Below, in pieces: positions 23,725 to 37,600 of a DNA stretch of 64,000 nucleotides; within the stretch, counting starts at the first letter, position 1, and the number at the start of each line of letters is the position of its first letter. The notes under the pieces are model-generated. The model saw nothing but the letters and a program-made list of their open reading frames with translations. It was not told where the DNA came from and did not search any database. The position numbers were made by a program, and so were the translations under genes. The DNA comes from Nectonema munidae (Eukaryota; Nematomorpha; Nectonematoida; Nectonematidae), in the NCBI GenBank assembly GCA_030549495.1, contig JAUIRK010000896.1, forward strand, positions 372,001 through 436,000, in the 5' to 3' direction.

Positions 23725-24440
23725 CAGGTAGTCCTAACGTATTCGACTTACAACTACTCGACTTCCTGCTGTGACTAATGCAATATATTTTCTCCAAAAT
23801 ACTCCAATATGTCTACTAAGAAGGAAAGGAAGACCATTATTGACCTGAATACAAAATTGATGTTGATTAAGAAGTACGAAGGAAAGAAAGTTAGCATTAT
23901 GAAGTTGCTAAACTCTACTGCGTCAACAATTTTGAAAGACAAAGCAAGAATTAGTGAAGCTGTTAAAGGTGCTGTTCTCATAAGATCCACAGTGATTACA
24001 AAGCAACGAACTGGACTCATCCATGAAATGGAGAAAATGTTGCACATTTGGATGGAAGAACAAATTCAAAAACGAACACCGCGAAGCCTAATTATGGCGA
24101 AGACGAAGGCTAGAAGTCTATTTCAGACTTTGAAGGAACGCGCCGGAAAAAACGAGTCAAATTGTCGTGGCTGGTTTCAAAAGTTCAAAATGAGGTTTCA
24201 ACTGCACAATGTACGAGTGACTGGAAAGGCAGCAAGTGCAGATGACGAAGGTTTTCGTAAGTTTATAGACAGTCTGGATACAAGGAACCTAGCAGAAGAG
24301 ACTTTTAATGTCGATGAAACTTAATTGTTCTGGAAACGAATATCAGAACGCACCTATATCCACAAGGAAGCTAAAAGTATGCAGGGATCCAAAGCCTTCA
24401 AGAATAGGTGGACTCTTCTGCTAGGTGGAAATATCGCTGG
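23725..24440 (+). mobile_element. Tigger/pogo copy, 3' part missing
   Basis: Starts CAGGTAGTCCTAACG after TA (23723-23724), a Tigger-type end, and carries a transposase fragment from 23809. No matching right end was found, so it is truncated. It begins 14 bases after the TTAA at 23711. Confidence 0.75.
23809..24324 (+). pseudogene. Tigger transposase N-terminal half
   Basis: 171 codons: a Psq/CENP-B-N helix-turn-helix (LNTKLMLIKKYEGKKVSIMK), the HTH_CENPB DNA-binding domain (MEKMLHIWMEEQIQKRTPRS ... GWFQKFKMRFQLHNVRVTGK), then NVDET with the first catalytic Asp of the DDE domain. A stop codon follows directly, and the same frame then continues as LFWKRISERTY and NRWTLLLGGN until about 24440. 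The rest of the DDE domain is lost, so this is a pseudogene. Confidence 0.9.
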
Positions 24441-25076
24441 GTTTAGATGAAGCCTCTCTTAATTTATCACTAAGAAATTCAATATTTATTACTCAAACAA
24501 AATATTTTCTTGCTATAAAAATATATATGAAGAGAAGTATTGATATTTTTCATCCTTGTATACTTTTACAATTTGGAGTCCAACAAAGCAAATTTACTCA
24601 AAAACATATGAAATTAACCTTTGTTTAAAATTGAAGATTTAAATTGTATAATTCAGGTACTACAACATAAGCCAAAAGTTATTTAAATTAGCTCCAATAA
24701 AAACTAATTTTTTTTAGAACTGTTAAAGCTTGAACACGCATTCAATATGTATAACAAATAAATAAATTATTGTAAAATTTGCAATTTTTTTGAAATTTAA
24801 AAAAGTTAAAAAAAAATTTTTTAATCTGAAAAATAAAAAACACATAAATCAAATTATTTATAAAGTGTCGACATTTTAATTTTGGGAAATACCCAGAAAA
24901 GCACAATTTTAAATTAAAATCTGCGAGGAAAATAGAACTTTTAGGTAATATTGTCTAATTGTCTAAGAATTTCTATTTATCAATGTGCGCACTCTTATAA
25001 TAGCATGTTTTAAAACACTATGAAATAACTTCGGAGGAGAGACGGGTGTAAGATAAATAGAGAATTTAAAACACCA
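24441..25076. other. AT-rich intergenic stretch
   Basis: Between the Tigger remnant and the 3' end of the kinase gene. No motif seen. Confidence 0.45.
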
Positions 25077-25082
25077 TTTATT
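25077..25082 (-). terminator. poly(A) signal of the LAMMER kinase gene
   Basis: AATAAA on the minus strand about 95 bases beyond the kinase stop codon. Confidence 0.6.
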
Positions 25083-25177
25083 ACTGGATCGAAGTATAAA
25101 TAATTTGTATATACGTCTTACTTACAAAATATAGTCACATAACATAAAGTGTAGAAGAATATTCAAACTCAGCGTTT

Positions 25178-25669
25178 TCACTTCTCACGTTTATGCTCAT
25201 GACGGGAAAGCTTTTTTTGACGTTTAGAATGTCTTTCGTTTTCAGCAATGCTACTACTCGTTATACTTCTACTAGACTTTTTATGTGAGTGTGTGACAGA
25301 GTCAACCATACTGGAGGAAAGTGGTGAATTTTTGGAGTGTAGTGCCTTGGAAAAGGCTTTTGAGGAATTTTTATTGCGATTGACAGCAGCCCCTATCTCA
25401 CTCACTTCATCTGCGTTGTTGTTGTTGGTGCTGCTATCGATAATGGCGATGGAGTTTTGAGTTGTTAAATTGTTGGAAGATGATACGCAAGGGGTGTTAT
25501 TGTTCTCATTGCTGGAGGAATAGTTCGGGTGGGTGGAAGAAAGAGGGGAAAAGAAGATGTGCTTAAGAGCTTCAGAAAGAGTGATGCGAGAAAAGGGATC
25601 GTATTCAAGCATCAAGTAAATCAAGTCGAATAAATCCAAGTGACTTCTTGATTTGCTCACCAGGTATTT
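25178..25669 (-). CDS. LAMMER kinase exon 14 and C-terminal tail
   Basis: Acceptor GTATTTAAG, stop at 25178. Encodes the end of the kinase domain ([31 protein letters not shown]) and then about 110 residues of Ser/Asn-rich and finally Lys/His/Arg-rich tail ([23 protein letters not shown]), longer than in the CLKs I know, where the domain ends near the C-terminus. Confidence 0.93.
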   Translation of the reverse strand, partial: KYLVSKSRSHLDLFDLIYLMLEYDPFSRITLSEALKHIFFSPLSSTHPNYSSSNENNNTPCVSSSNNLTTQNSIAIIDSSTNNNNADEVSEIGAAVNRNKNSSKAFSKALHSKNSPLSSSMVDSVTHSHKKSSRSITSSSIAENERHSKRQKKLSRHEHKREK

Positions 25670-28600
25670 CTTAAATACAAAGGATAGCGTTTCAATCACT
25701 CTAAAACAGAGGTGAGCAACCTGCTGCTCTAGAACTCATTTATGTGCTCCTCGTTCGATCTTAAAATTCAAAAAATTTTGGTTTAAAGTATTTTTCCTAA
25801 ATAATAAGACAACTATTTGTCATAATTATGAAGCTTAGTGAAATAAAACAAAATAATGCATCAAAATCATATGTAATTTATTAATAAAACTTGAAATTAT
25901 AGCCTATATAAATCTGCATGGGCAATTATCTGTATACGTATACGAAAATATGCATGCGAGTCGTACATGTTGTTTATTGGCAGCAATGACTGAAAAAAAC
26001 ACCGTTATAGTTTCTCTAAGTTGAAAAACACCGTTTAATGATTCCTGTAGATGCATAGAAAGTTGAATTTCTCTCATATAGAAATGGAGTTTTAACACCT
26101 AATATTACAAGTCGCACCAACATATTGATACGGAAACCATAAGAGAATTTAAAACCCGTTATAGTAAGCAGGCGGATAAACTTTCTTTACATCAAATTGA
26201 AGATCACACAGTGTGTAAATTTGGACAGGTCATCAATTTTAATACATTAGCGTAGATTTATTTACATTTGAAGATGAATGACATTTTTGTTTTAATAACT
26301 TGCAGGATCATCAACTACATATTCTCTATCATAGTGATATCAAAGAGGTGAATTACTTTACTTAATTCACGGTTGAGTTTGAGACAGAAATTCTTTTAAA
26401 ATAAATTTATGAAATCATAAAAAAAACTTTGCCTCAAATAATAAGGTTTATTAAACCTGATCGTTATAAAAGATTATATCACTAAACATCTATACCCGCG
26501 ACTAAAGCAAGTGAATCCCTATCATTCAACGATATTTATACTTAAACTAAGAAGCAGGACGACAAAATATTGTATAAAAAAGCTTGATGTAACGAAACAT
26601 TCTTTGTATGACATCATGTATAGAAAAAAGTAAGTACGTACCATTAAGGGCTTTGTGTTTTCTCGAGCGTACTTTGCTTTTGAACTTCGCCAATCCCAAT
26701 CCAAAACTCCATGGCGATAGTACGATGTTCTTAAAAAATGAAGAATTAAAAATAAGATATTATTCAATTCAGATCTATATAAATATTAGGAAAGTATTTA
26801 AAAAGACCAAATTGACAATAAAGAGTAAGGAAGTATTAATTAAATAAATACATGTGTACAGAATATGCATTATATATTTTTTCATTATGACTTTCTGTTC
26901 TTCTTAGTATACAATACCTCAATACTCTTTGATTGTAAAATTTTTAATCAGATAACCACGTCGGATACTGGTTTGAAAAAAATCATTAAAAATTGTTTTA
27001 TTACTTACAGAAATAATTAACGCATATAAAAAATGGAAATTTTTGTAATAAGAGATAATAGTTAACCATATTTGAAGCTCTACTTTTGAAATTTTCTTAT
27101 AAAATTGGTAAATAAAAAGTCGGGTATATTCTATATCCCAAATGCGAATCCGTTATGAAGAGTCCAGTAAAATCTGGCAACTCTGCCCTCTTTGTATTCT
27201 AGTTTTCAGTCTCCTAATTCAACACCACTTTTTCTAAATCTCAACAGTCATTTCGTGGAATAACTAGACATTCCATATAATAACTGAAAATTTTATCGAA
27301 TTAAAGATACGTAAAAGAACTTAAACATATTAAGTAAGAATGTTTTAATAGTTCATAGCTAAAAATAAAAAAACTTACTTTGATTTTCGTATCATTCGAT
27401 ATGGAACGTGACCAAGAATTCTCTCCATCATCGCTAAGTGTTCACGATTTTCATGAGTCTTAACAAAATACCAAAAAATCTATTAAGATAAGTATCCAAA
27501 AAGAACAAAAACTGGTTGTATACAAGTTCTGGGAATATGATAAAATATTTAAAGATATGTGTTTTCTATAAATTAAGAGTTATGTAAGAATCTATTAAAA
27601 AATATATTAAGAAAGTTCAACCATTTAACACAATAAAGTATGTCCAGATTTATAACAATAAGTAAGGCACTTATTCATTAAAGAAAGTATTTGCCTAACA
27701 TTATAAAATCATTAAATATTTAAAGATATATAAAACTGAAAATTTGTTCATAATTTTGAAAAGCACAAACAATTATTTTCTAAAAAATATTTCAACAATT
27801 ATAACCTGCCAAATTTGAACAGAAAACTTTTTAAAAAAAAAATTTTAAAAAAAGGTGATAAAACTGACCGTTTTTTAATATTATAGCAATAATGTATACT
27901 AAAAACGCTAGCTATCTATAATATGGAGAATCATGATAGTGGGCAGCGTATATGTTATTCTATAATCCGAGTTTCAAAGATTCAAGGTTATACAAAAATT
28001 AAAACAAATAGAAACTTTTATGAAATAAAGTTTCTATTTTAATTCTATATTTTCTAAGAAAAACTCAAACCAATAGCGACCATTAAAACGTGTATGTTCT
28101 TAAATGTATATTATTATATATGTATATATAAATTCTAAAAGCGCATTATTATTCATTGATAAACACAATTACTCAGCGTGTGTCGAGCTAAGTACAAAAA
28201 AGATTTGACATTGAGATCGAACCCAAGCCATACATATGGAATCATGCTCACACCTCATAAATGCATGCACTGATAAATTGAGCAAAATCGGGGTTAACCC
28301 ACTTGATTCCATCTTCATAAACATATGGTGAAAACGATTTCTTATTTAAAGAATTTATATATGTTGCTGTTGTTGTTAGCCCCTAGATTATACTATCTCA
28401 TAATCTATCAGTTCAAAACAAAGCTTTGTTTAAACTCAGAGAGTATTTCCATAAAAGCAAGTACTCTCAGGGAAAAGTGTAGAATTTTGTTAGATTTTCG
28501 CAGCAGCAGCGATAACCCAGTGTAATTTCAGCCAACCCGCAAAAATCCCCTATAAAGTATTGCTGGCTTTTTGCAAGAATTTATATATCAAATTACTTAA

Positions 28601-31600
28601 TGGCATTGCTTTTTTTTAGATCAAATGAGAGAATGACAATTTTGAAGGATCTTCAATCGGATTTTAAGCAAGCTATTTTCATTTTTCAAAGACTGGTGTC
28701 ACAGTTGTCCTCAAAGTTTGCAACAAAAAAATTTGGGTCTCGGCATAAAATATGTAGTCAAATTAATATGTTTGTTCTTTTTTCAACAAATGAACAAACT
28801 CTATACATAGTATGTCAAGTGTTTATTTCAATACAGAAAAAGAAGATATTAAATTTCATTTGCCTCAGTTGAAAAATAAAATGACGTCACGAAGCCAGAG
28901 AAAGGGGTGTTTTAGTTTCTACAAAACAAATATTTATATTCTCTCATTCAAACAAATTTAAAACTAACAAAAATAAAACACCACAATATTTTATTTTATT
29001 ATCTTAGAGCCCTAATGTTTGTTAGGGAGTACACTCAACTTCAGCTAAATGAAGGTCTTAATTTGTTGATCTTCATTACTCTTAGCAAATCTCGCCCACT
29101 TCTAATGATGACTGATGAAATAAATAATAAAATCATTGTAAAATAGGATGGAAATTTAAACCACCCTCCAAGATTTTTTGTTTAGCCTCTTTAAAAAAAA
29201 TTTCTCCCTGCGGGCTTGTTACAACCTATTTGTGCAAAACCGCTTTGCTTGCCTTGTATCCAAAAAACGAAAAAAAGGTCACACTCCTTTAATTAACTAA
29301 TAAAAATTAAAAAAAACTAAAAAAAGCTTTTAACTATGAAAAAGAGTTTTTTGATTTTCACATAAGAAAGTCAAAGTTCATGAATAAAAATAAAAAAATC
29401 CTGAATTTTAAGTTTTGAGTCATTTAGTGAACAAATTTTTGAGTGGGTCCCAAAAAAACTTCAGAGATGTAATGGATCGAAACACGGGCCTCGATAAATA
29501 TTAAGAAACACTCCATTCTGGCATCAAGACAAGATTTGACTGTATCATTTAAGGGCATATTTCAAGAATTTTTACCTCTCTCAAATATTAAATTTTCATC
29601 ACTTCTAAACAATAAGATAATAATTAATAAGTCCAAAAATTTCTGGATTGAACTTCATCTTTTATTGCGCAAATTTTATGATGGCTAGAAATAAAAGTCA
29701 AATAGGAAAGGAATGAATTGAAAGGATACTTGAAAAAGTGTTAGCCCGTGGTAGAATTCGAATAAAATGGATCCAACACTCCATACGTCACATGGATGAC
29801 TCCATCCAAGTTCTAAAAAAGGAAACAACAGTACATAAAGAGGGTGTCTATTGTTGCTGTTGTTGTTAGCCCCTAGATTATACTATCTTTATATGAGTAT
29901 AATCTATCAGTTCAAAACAAGGCTGTTTAAACTGAGAGAGTATTTGCTTTTATGGAAATATGTAGAATTTTGTTACACTTTCGCAGCAGCAGCGATAAAA
30001 CAGTGTAATTTCAGCCAACCCGCAAAAATCCACCGTAAGGTACTGCTGGCTTTTTGAAGGCTTCTACATATGGCTATATATATTTATAATAATAATATAA
30101 TATATAATACATGTAAATGAGTTATATCCAAGCTTCTGTCAAACGGTTTCCCCACAAAGTAAGTAGGTTAACTATTTTGCGTGGCTTTGACGATAAGTGA
30201 ATGGGTTTTTTGGTTTATCTTGTCAAGATATTCACGGAGCAATGGTGATTTGTTGGCTCTAAGTTGAGCAAGTGTTAAAGTTTTAGGTGTCTATTGATTT
30301 TAAAAAGAAAAATCTGTTTTCATTTTCACAATTGCGTACGTATGTTGAAAGGACATTGATAGGAATAAATTAAGGAGAGAAACAATTTTATTACTAATAT
30401 TGTTATATAAATCGATCTATTTTTTTCAAATTTTCCTGAGTGATATAATTATTTTCCAAAATACAACTCGTTTCCAGGTTTATTTTATTAATATAAAAAT
30501 GCTTTAACTGATTCCCCTAGCAATTGTACGCTGTGAATGGTTAAAATTCTTTATTAATATAATTCAATAATTGTATCCTTATTTCAGACTTTCATTCTTC
30601 TTAATATAATATGAAGTAAGAAGATAGGAAACTTTATTTGTTAATAAACGCAAACTAGTTTTTTTATCAAAGTTGTATATAAATGATTTTTTTTAATTCT
30701 TTTCATGGACAGCGCTTTTCTTAGGTATGTGTACAATCATCTATGACTGAAAAATGATAACATGACAAGACGCTTGAAAAGCATAAGTCTATTGCTCTTA
30801 AAAGTGTTGTGTAAGACTTTGTGTACACCATCCACATGAGTTATTTATCATTGATAAAATTATTATATATGGGCAAACGTGGGTGAGCCTATAAAACACT
30901 AATAAGAAACGAATGTAAAAGGATAATGATAAAAACAAGATACCTAGAATGACTTCTGGAGCTCGGTAATGACGCGTTGACACGATCGTACTATGCCTTT
31001 CATCGTCGAAAGTTGCAGAACCAAAGTCAATCAACTTTATACGCGTGTCCTTTATCTTCATGTACTTTTTGTTCTGAAATAAAAGCGAATATTTTTTTAA
31101 GAATATTAAAACTGGTTATGGAAGAGAAATTTTTTAAATTATTAACAAGGCGGTGTGTTAACCAGACATTTCTGATTGTAGCCGTCAGATGTTAGTTAAA
31201 TAAAATATGTATATTAGACGAATCACCATTATCATAGTAAAACGTATTATAATAATAATTATTATTATGCTCAAGACAAGAATACAAAATTACGGTTTTG
31301 GGATGAATGGAATAAATAAAATCGGAATCAACGAATAAAATGTTTTCCGGCTTTAAGTCTGTGTGTGTCAATTTATTCTTGTGCAAAACTAAAAATAAAG
31401 AAACATATTTTAAAAATGTGTTTAAATAAACTAAATAAGTAAAAATACAGTTAACAGCGAGACATAATTGATAACCAATGCTTCGAATTTGTTCAACAGA
31501 ATACGGTGTGTAGTGATTTCGCTTCTATAAAAAAGAAAAAGCAATGAAATGAAAAATCTTTGGTATCTATTACTTTAAACCCGCCGTTTACAACTCGTTA

Positions 31601-34600
31601 TAATTGTTCTTGACATCGATTACTCTTGACCCATATGCAATTTGGTTTCAGTGCAATTACCCCAAAACATTTACCCATGCTGGCCAAACACCCTCAAAGA
31701 TAACTATCCTATAAAAGAATTAGCTTGTCATAAAGTTGGGTAGTCGGTTACTTAGTTAGCTAGTAAATCTAAGATGATCTAACAAATTTTGGCGTAGATA
31801 GTAATAGTAGACGCAGTGCCTACTACAGATGCGACTTCAGAAAAATAGCATGTTTTTTGGCACAATGAAGCCGCTATAGAATAAGTGATTACATCAGAGT
31901 ATAGTATATATTTTGAATTTAACCCTTTGATTACGACAAATTTAAGAGTGATCGTCGACTTTCTTTCAATAAAATTTTATATTAAATATAAGGTGGACGA
32001 TTTTCATTTTATCAAAGATGAGCGGTATACGGGTGCTTAAAATCTTAATCATTTAAATTTGATGGGACATCCATGGTTAAAAATGCCCTCGTGTCATCGA
32101 TAATCCGGTTCGATACAGCGTCACCATGATAAAGTAATTTATACTACTTTAACTAAAATAAATCATAACTAATGATTAAATAAATAAATCGTAGTTTTCG
32201 TGAAAAATCATGTAAAACCCAAATTTATTAAAATAAAAAATGTGTTTTATCCGTAGAGAAGACATGATATTGAAGGAAAAAATTAGTGAATTTTAGATTA
32301 AGGAATACATCAAGTCCTATTAAAAATAGGCAGAATAACGAAAGTTGTTTTAAGCGGTCATGCGATTTTAGAAAAGTGCAAATATTAAAATGAACGATAA
32401 AAGTAAAAAAGTTTTTGAAATAAAAAAAAGCATATGAAATAATATACCAATTAAAAATATAAATAATAATCAGAATATTAGTTTCTGAACTAATGCACGG
32501 ACAGCCAAAAGGTTTTTATTTTTGGAAAGTTATGTTTGTTTAAATCTATTAAAAATTAAGATTACAATTTTATAGAGTGTAGAAAAACTATCTTATAATA
32601 TATGAAGTATTAGGAAATAAAAAACAAAATAAAATATTAAAGTATGGAAAATATACTAAACAATAGTTTGAACAAAAAAGTTGAAATAAATTTAAAAAAG
32701 CTCTTAGAATTTTTACTCTTTTCATATAAAATAGGTCATATACAATGCTTATAAAATATAATTATGTATACTAAAAAAATTGGAATTGTTCACGCATTTA
32801 ACAATGTAAAACTTAATCAGAGTAGTTTAATGATATTTAGAGTTGTAAGTCACCTGTGCGGTAGAAAACTGCCCAAGTAGAACAAATTCCAGACAATTAT
32901 ATTTTTTGAATTAGGCAAAACGTTGTAAGATGCAATAACAAAAGAATAATTTTATATGGGAAAATGAAAGAGGAATGAAATAGGGTTATTACAAAAAAAA
33001 CAAAAAGTGAAAAAATAAGTATTGTGCATCATCAAAATTGAACACAATTATGTTAAAATTTGTTTTATTCCGACCAAAGTTGAAAAAAATTATAGACTCC
33101 AAAAATGGAAAAACTGAATATTTTTTATTTATAAAGAAAAATGTATTAAATTTGATGAAGTGTTTGCTAACAGATTTTTAGATGCAAAGAAACTTAAACT
33201 TGGTGCGCTATTTTTTTGCATGAAAAACATCTTGAAGTTTTGAAAGATTGTGGTTGAAGGGAAGTGCTATCAATTCTTATTTCATAGCTTATTGTAATTC
33301 TTCTCTTTTAGACCCAAATTTAATTTTTTAGGTTTGGATTTTTTAGAAGGAATTGCATAACTTCTCTTCTGATATCTTTATTACATATTTAGGAGTTATT
33401 TGTTATCAGAAAAAGACTCCAAGAATATACAAAAGCTAAATTTCTTGCTGCTTATTTTTGGCTTGAAAGCTGATAAAAATTGATCACAAAGGTTTAAAAA
33501 ACCTCCGATTACTTTATTATAATAAGACTTGATACTCTGATTAATTTTAATTTTACCAACTCCTTTCTTGCACCTTTCAATGTTATTCAGAGGAAAAGTG
33601 CTTTCCGAATTACTACAGATAGTAACTACAGCATTATCTTTCCATCTTATTATTTCACCACAGTCACTAGCAAAATGTTCGAAAAACCTTTCTTGTTTAG
33701 AAAAAAAATTTATTGGAAAAAGGACGTCGGCATGTTCTGTATTCTTTTACAGTTCTTGTTGCTCTAATATTTTTTTGACAATTCATTTATCAAAATAAAA
33801 GAGGTAAGAAAATTATCAAAATAAAGCTGGTGTTTAGTTGGATCAGCGGAATTAAAAATCTTTTTTTATCTACTCGTGTATATTCTCCTTCTTTAGAGTT
33901 AGAGCATTTATCTTTTCCTTCATATATTTCGACAGTTGAGCTTGCCAAAACCCATTATTTAAAACCAAAACGAATTGGTTTATTCTCGATGCATTGCTTG
34001 CAACTATGCCATCCAAAATATGGCGACATAGACTCATCAATGCACACGTTTTCGTGAAAACGGCATAGTTTATGAGTTTCTTATTGAGCATGCCAGACAA
34101 AAGCAGCAATTTTTTGAGCATGTTTATAATTATCTGCGCACAATAAAAAAATTTTTTTGATTTCTTGAAATCGATTTCTACTCATTGTAGAAGAAAATAT
34201 TGGAGATTATGTCTTTTTGATTGCTCCATTCAGATGTTCTAACTTTATATCCTATTAAAAAACCAAGCTCAAACAAAATTGCATATTTTTGAAAATTATA
34301 GACTTTTTTAGCATATTTATTTGATTCTTCTGTTATCAATTCTGACATGTCATCAAATACACTAAAAAAAGGTTTCCTGGTAAGATCGCCAACTATTTTA
34401 GGATATTTAATTCACAACTGTTTTGAAGCAAACAAGTCTGGATTCTTCATTACATCTTTTCAATTTGAATTTAATTGCCTGAGAACCCCAATTTAATTTT
34501 TTACAATTTCATTCATTACCATTACACCAACACGTTCAAATCGAAAAACATAAACTTGAGCACAAATTTGTTTCAATTAAAAAAGGAGTTTGTAATATAG

Positions 34601-37600
34601 CACTTTGCCCTTCTTCTTGTTCTTCATTATGGCTTCCTCCACCACCAAAAGGAACTCCAGTCATGGCTATATCAAGAGTTACAATATTTTCATCACATCC
34701 AACATAATCAAAAGCATTTTGTAAGTAAGTGAGTATTTTCTTCCATTTCGAAATTAGTTAAATGTTGAAATGAAAAAATTCACATTCAAAAATAAAAATT
34801 GATTTTCTAAAAATAAAAATATATTGATATATTTTTCTATAGATTATATATATATTTTTCTCGTTATTTATACGTATAATTTCTTTTAAGCTTATCATTG
34901 TTAGTGTCAAATGACTTCCAAAAATCAATTGTTCAAACAATGAATAACCGAAGGAAATAAAATGTGTCTAATAAATATCAATATTTATTCTTAAAGTAAA
35001 ACTTAAAAAATATTAAAAACAAATTTTTGTTTTGAGTAGAGTTCATCTTAAGTGCTTCAAATTTGTAACGGAATTTTTTCTCTTCAAATTTTTCAAAAGA
35101 TTTTCTTCTACTCAATGCAAATAAAATTTCATATTCTTTAAATAAACTTTTTTCATCAAAATATGTGATATCAAAAATATGACTCCTTGAGGAGTCATTG
35201 GGGTAAAATGGGTTTCTAATTACTATTGTACGTAGATCACAAAAAGGAAAACAGTAAGTTTGGAGTTTTTTTATATAAAATTCAACTTTTAAAATTAACC
35301 AGGAGAGCACAAGGTTGACAATTGGGAGAGCAATTTTTTTTATGATTTTAACTGAAACATTTTCGATCAGCGAATTCCTTTTTAATATAAAATATATAAA
35401 AATAGTTTTTAAAATAACTTAAAGGATAAAGCTTAAGTTTATAGTTTATTTTATTAAGTTTATATTATCCGTTTCTTAGACCTTTTGTCAAGGAAAATGT
35501 TTTTAATTAATATTTTTATTTGTTTTGATGTTAAGTGACCGAGATCCGAAAGATAAATTTCTGCTATTAGATATTTACATGATACATTATACAAAAATGT
35601 AACTCAATTTTTAAAAAAGAAATATAATGTAACACCATAATTAATCAGTCAAAGATGTCCACTTTTCTTATTTACAAGATAAATAAAAAACAACAAATTA
35701 TTTATAAAAATAATAGATTGCTCTTTTCATTCAATGCAAAAAAAATTTTTTATATTAAAAAGAAAAGATGGGAAAAATTAGAATTTAAGTTTACATTAGC
35801 ATATTTAAAAAATTACAGGTACGACACTGGGACAAATAAGAGAATTCATTTGGCATTAGATGAAAATAAAAAATGTTTGAAAAAAGGAGGGTAAATAAAC
35901 TTACGAGAAATTCAAAGACGCTTAAGCCAAGCATTTCAAAGGTAATACACATATGACCATGGTATAAAAAGTAATCCAACATTTGGACACATAAACTAAA
36001 GAAAAAGTTCTCATAAAGAAAGAAGTTAATTCATCATTATGAAGAAGATACAAGTTTGATTGTGGATCTTTTTTCGCTATGTGTTCTAGTACAGAAATTT
36101 CTAGTTTGGCAGCCTCTCGATACTTCTCAACGTTGCGTATGACTTTAAGTGCAGAGACAAATCCATTCCTGAATATATTCATAAAAATTATAAATTAAGA
36201 AAAATCTCATACTGATCTGCATTTCTCAGTATTTTAAATAATGAAAAAAATAATAATTTTTGTAAGCAAGAGGTCTTCTTTTATCAAGACGAAATATGGG
36301 TCGGTTTCAAATATTTAATGAATGTGGAATCGGAGGTCGGGTTTTAGAGTAGAAGTCACATGTTTTGTCTCTGACACCGCAACCCTGTTTATTTTTAAGG
36401 ATAAATAAAAAAATTTATCGATTTGGTATGCATTTAAAAGACATTTTATAATATGATTTACATTTTCACATCTTAAATCAATTAATTCATGTCACTTCTA
36501 TAAAACGAAATTGTTTGGTCTTTTTTAATAATAGGTTGTAATTTATCTTTTATAATGCTTACAAAAATTAGTATAACTAAAATCACTGGGGGTCCGACCT
36601 TAGAATATTTGCAATTCAAGTAGGCCGCATAAAAAACCAGAAGTGTTCAAAAGATTCACATGATCATAATTAAAATCAACAATAGCAATAACAACAAAAT
36701 TAGTTGTTACCTTTGTACTGTGCTTTTTTTTTATCGATGTTCACCACTAAAAAATTTTTCTGTCAAAGATGGAAAATAAATCCAATATAACATGGGAGCG
36801 GTCTTGAAACCCATTTTTTATAACACGTGTTGCAGTAGATATGTTAAAGCGCGTTCGTGACTTGGATCCCAGCATCTGCGTTATAAAGGATCTACTGTCA
36901 CAAGCTCACATTGCAGCTCTAGGATTTTAAGCTGTAAATCTAATGGTATTTCTGATAGGTCAACTTTAGACGATGTAAAAATGGGAAACTCATTATTAAA
37001 TATTTTGTCAAAAAAAGTAGGAGAGGTAGATTGTAGCGAGAAACAGGTTGGATCCGACGAGAGAACCGTGTTTGCCGCCTGTGCTATAACCGATTGCGTG
37101 AACAATATTAATTTCATTCGTTCATAAAAATAATCAGTTACCTTGAATGTGAGAAATATTTTAAATCATAAAATAGCAACTACAAAAGCATGAATAAATA
37201 CAAGGATAAACGTATAGAAAGTGTTGCTGAGACGTCATGAATAAAAGGTGAAGGATATAGAAAATAATCAAAACTTTTATTCAAACATGTTTTTATTAAT
37301 TTTCGACCACTCTGGTCTTCTTCAAATTTTATGAAGGAATAAGACTAGAGTGGTTGAAAATTAATAAAGTTTTCAACCTGTTTGAATAAAAGTTATACTT
37401 ATTTTCCTAGTAAACAAGAATATATGAGATTTTAGCAAGGAATATTTTTTCTATTTACGACTTTGAAGTAGATTCATAATAATTAGATATTTTAATAAAA
37501 ATCGCTATTTTTTTATATGCATCAAAAAATAAAAACTCAAATTAAAGATAAATATTTTTAAACATAGGGAAAAATAAGGTCTTCATTCGGTGATAAATAG

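Larger units (their letters stand above)
31525..35904 (-). other. kinase intron 7 (4.4 kb)
   Basis: Holds piggyBac remains on both strands (33150-34620 minus, 35469-35593 plus). A piggyBac-like left end CCCTTTGATTACGAC follows a TTAA at 31919-31922. The 110-codon frame at 34978-35310 (minus) is unrecognised. Confidence 0.65.

Noticed and set aside
25248-25460. 70-codon plus-strand frame opposite the kinase C-terminal tail
   Set aside because: Antisense shadow of the Ser-rich tail, no motif.
30798-30943. Continuation of kinase exon 10 frame past the donor (ILFLSL...)
   Set aside because: The GTATCT donor at 30943 and the exon at 29812 continue the kinase domain correctly; the read-through does not.
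33568-34057. Plus-strand frames of 75-76 codons in kinase intron 7
   Set aside because: Shadows of the decayed piggyBac transposase on the minus strand.
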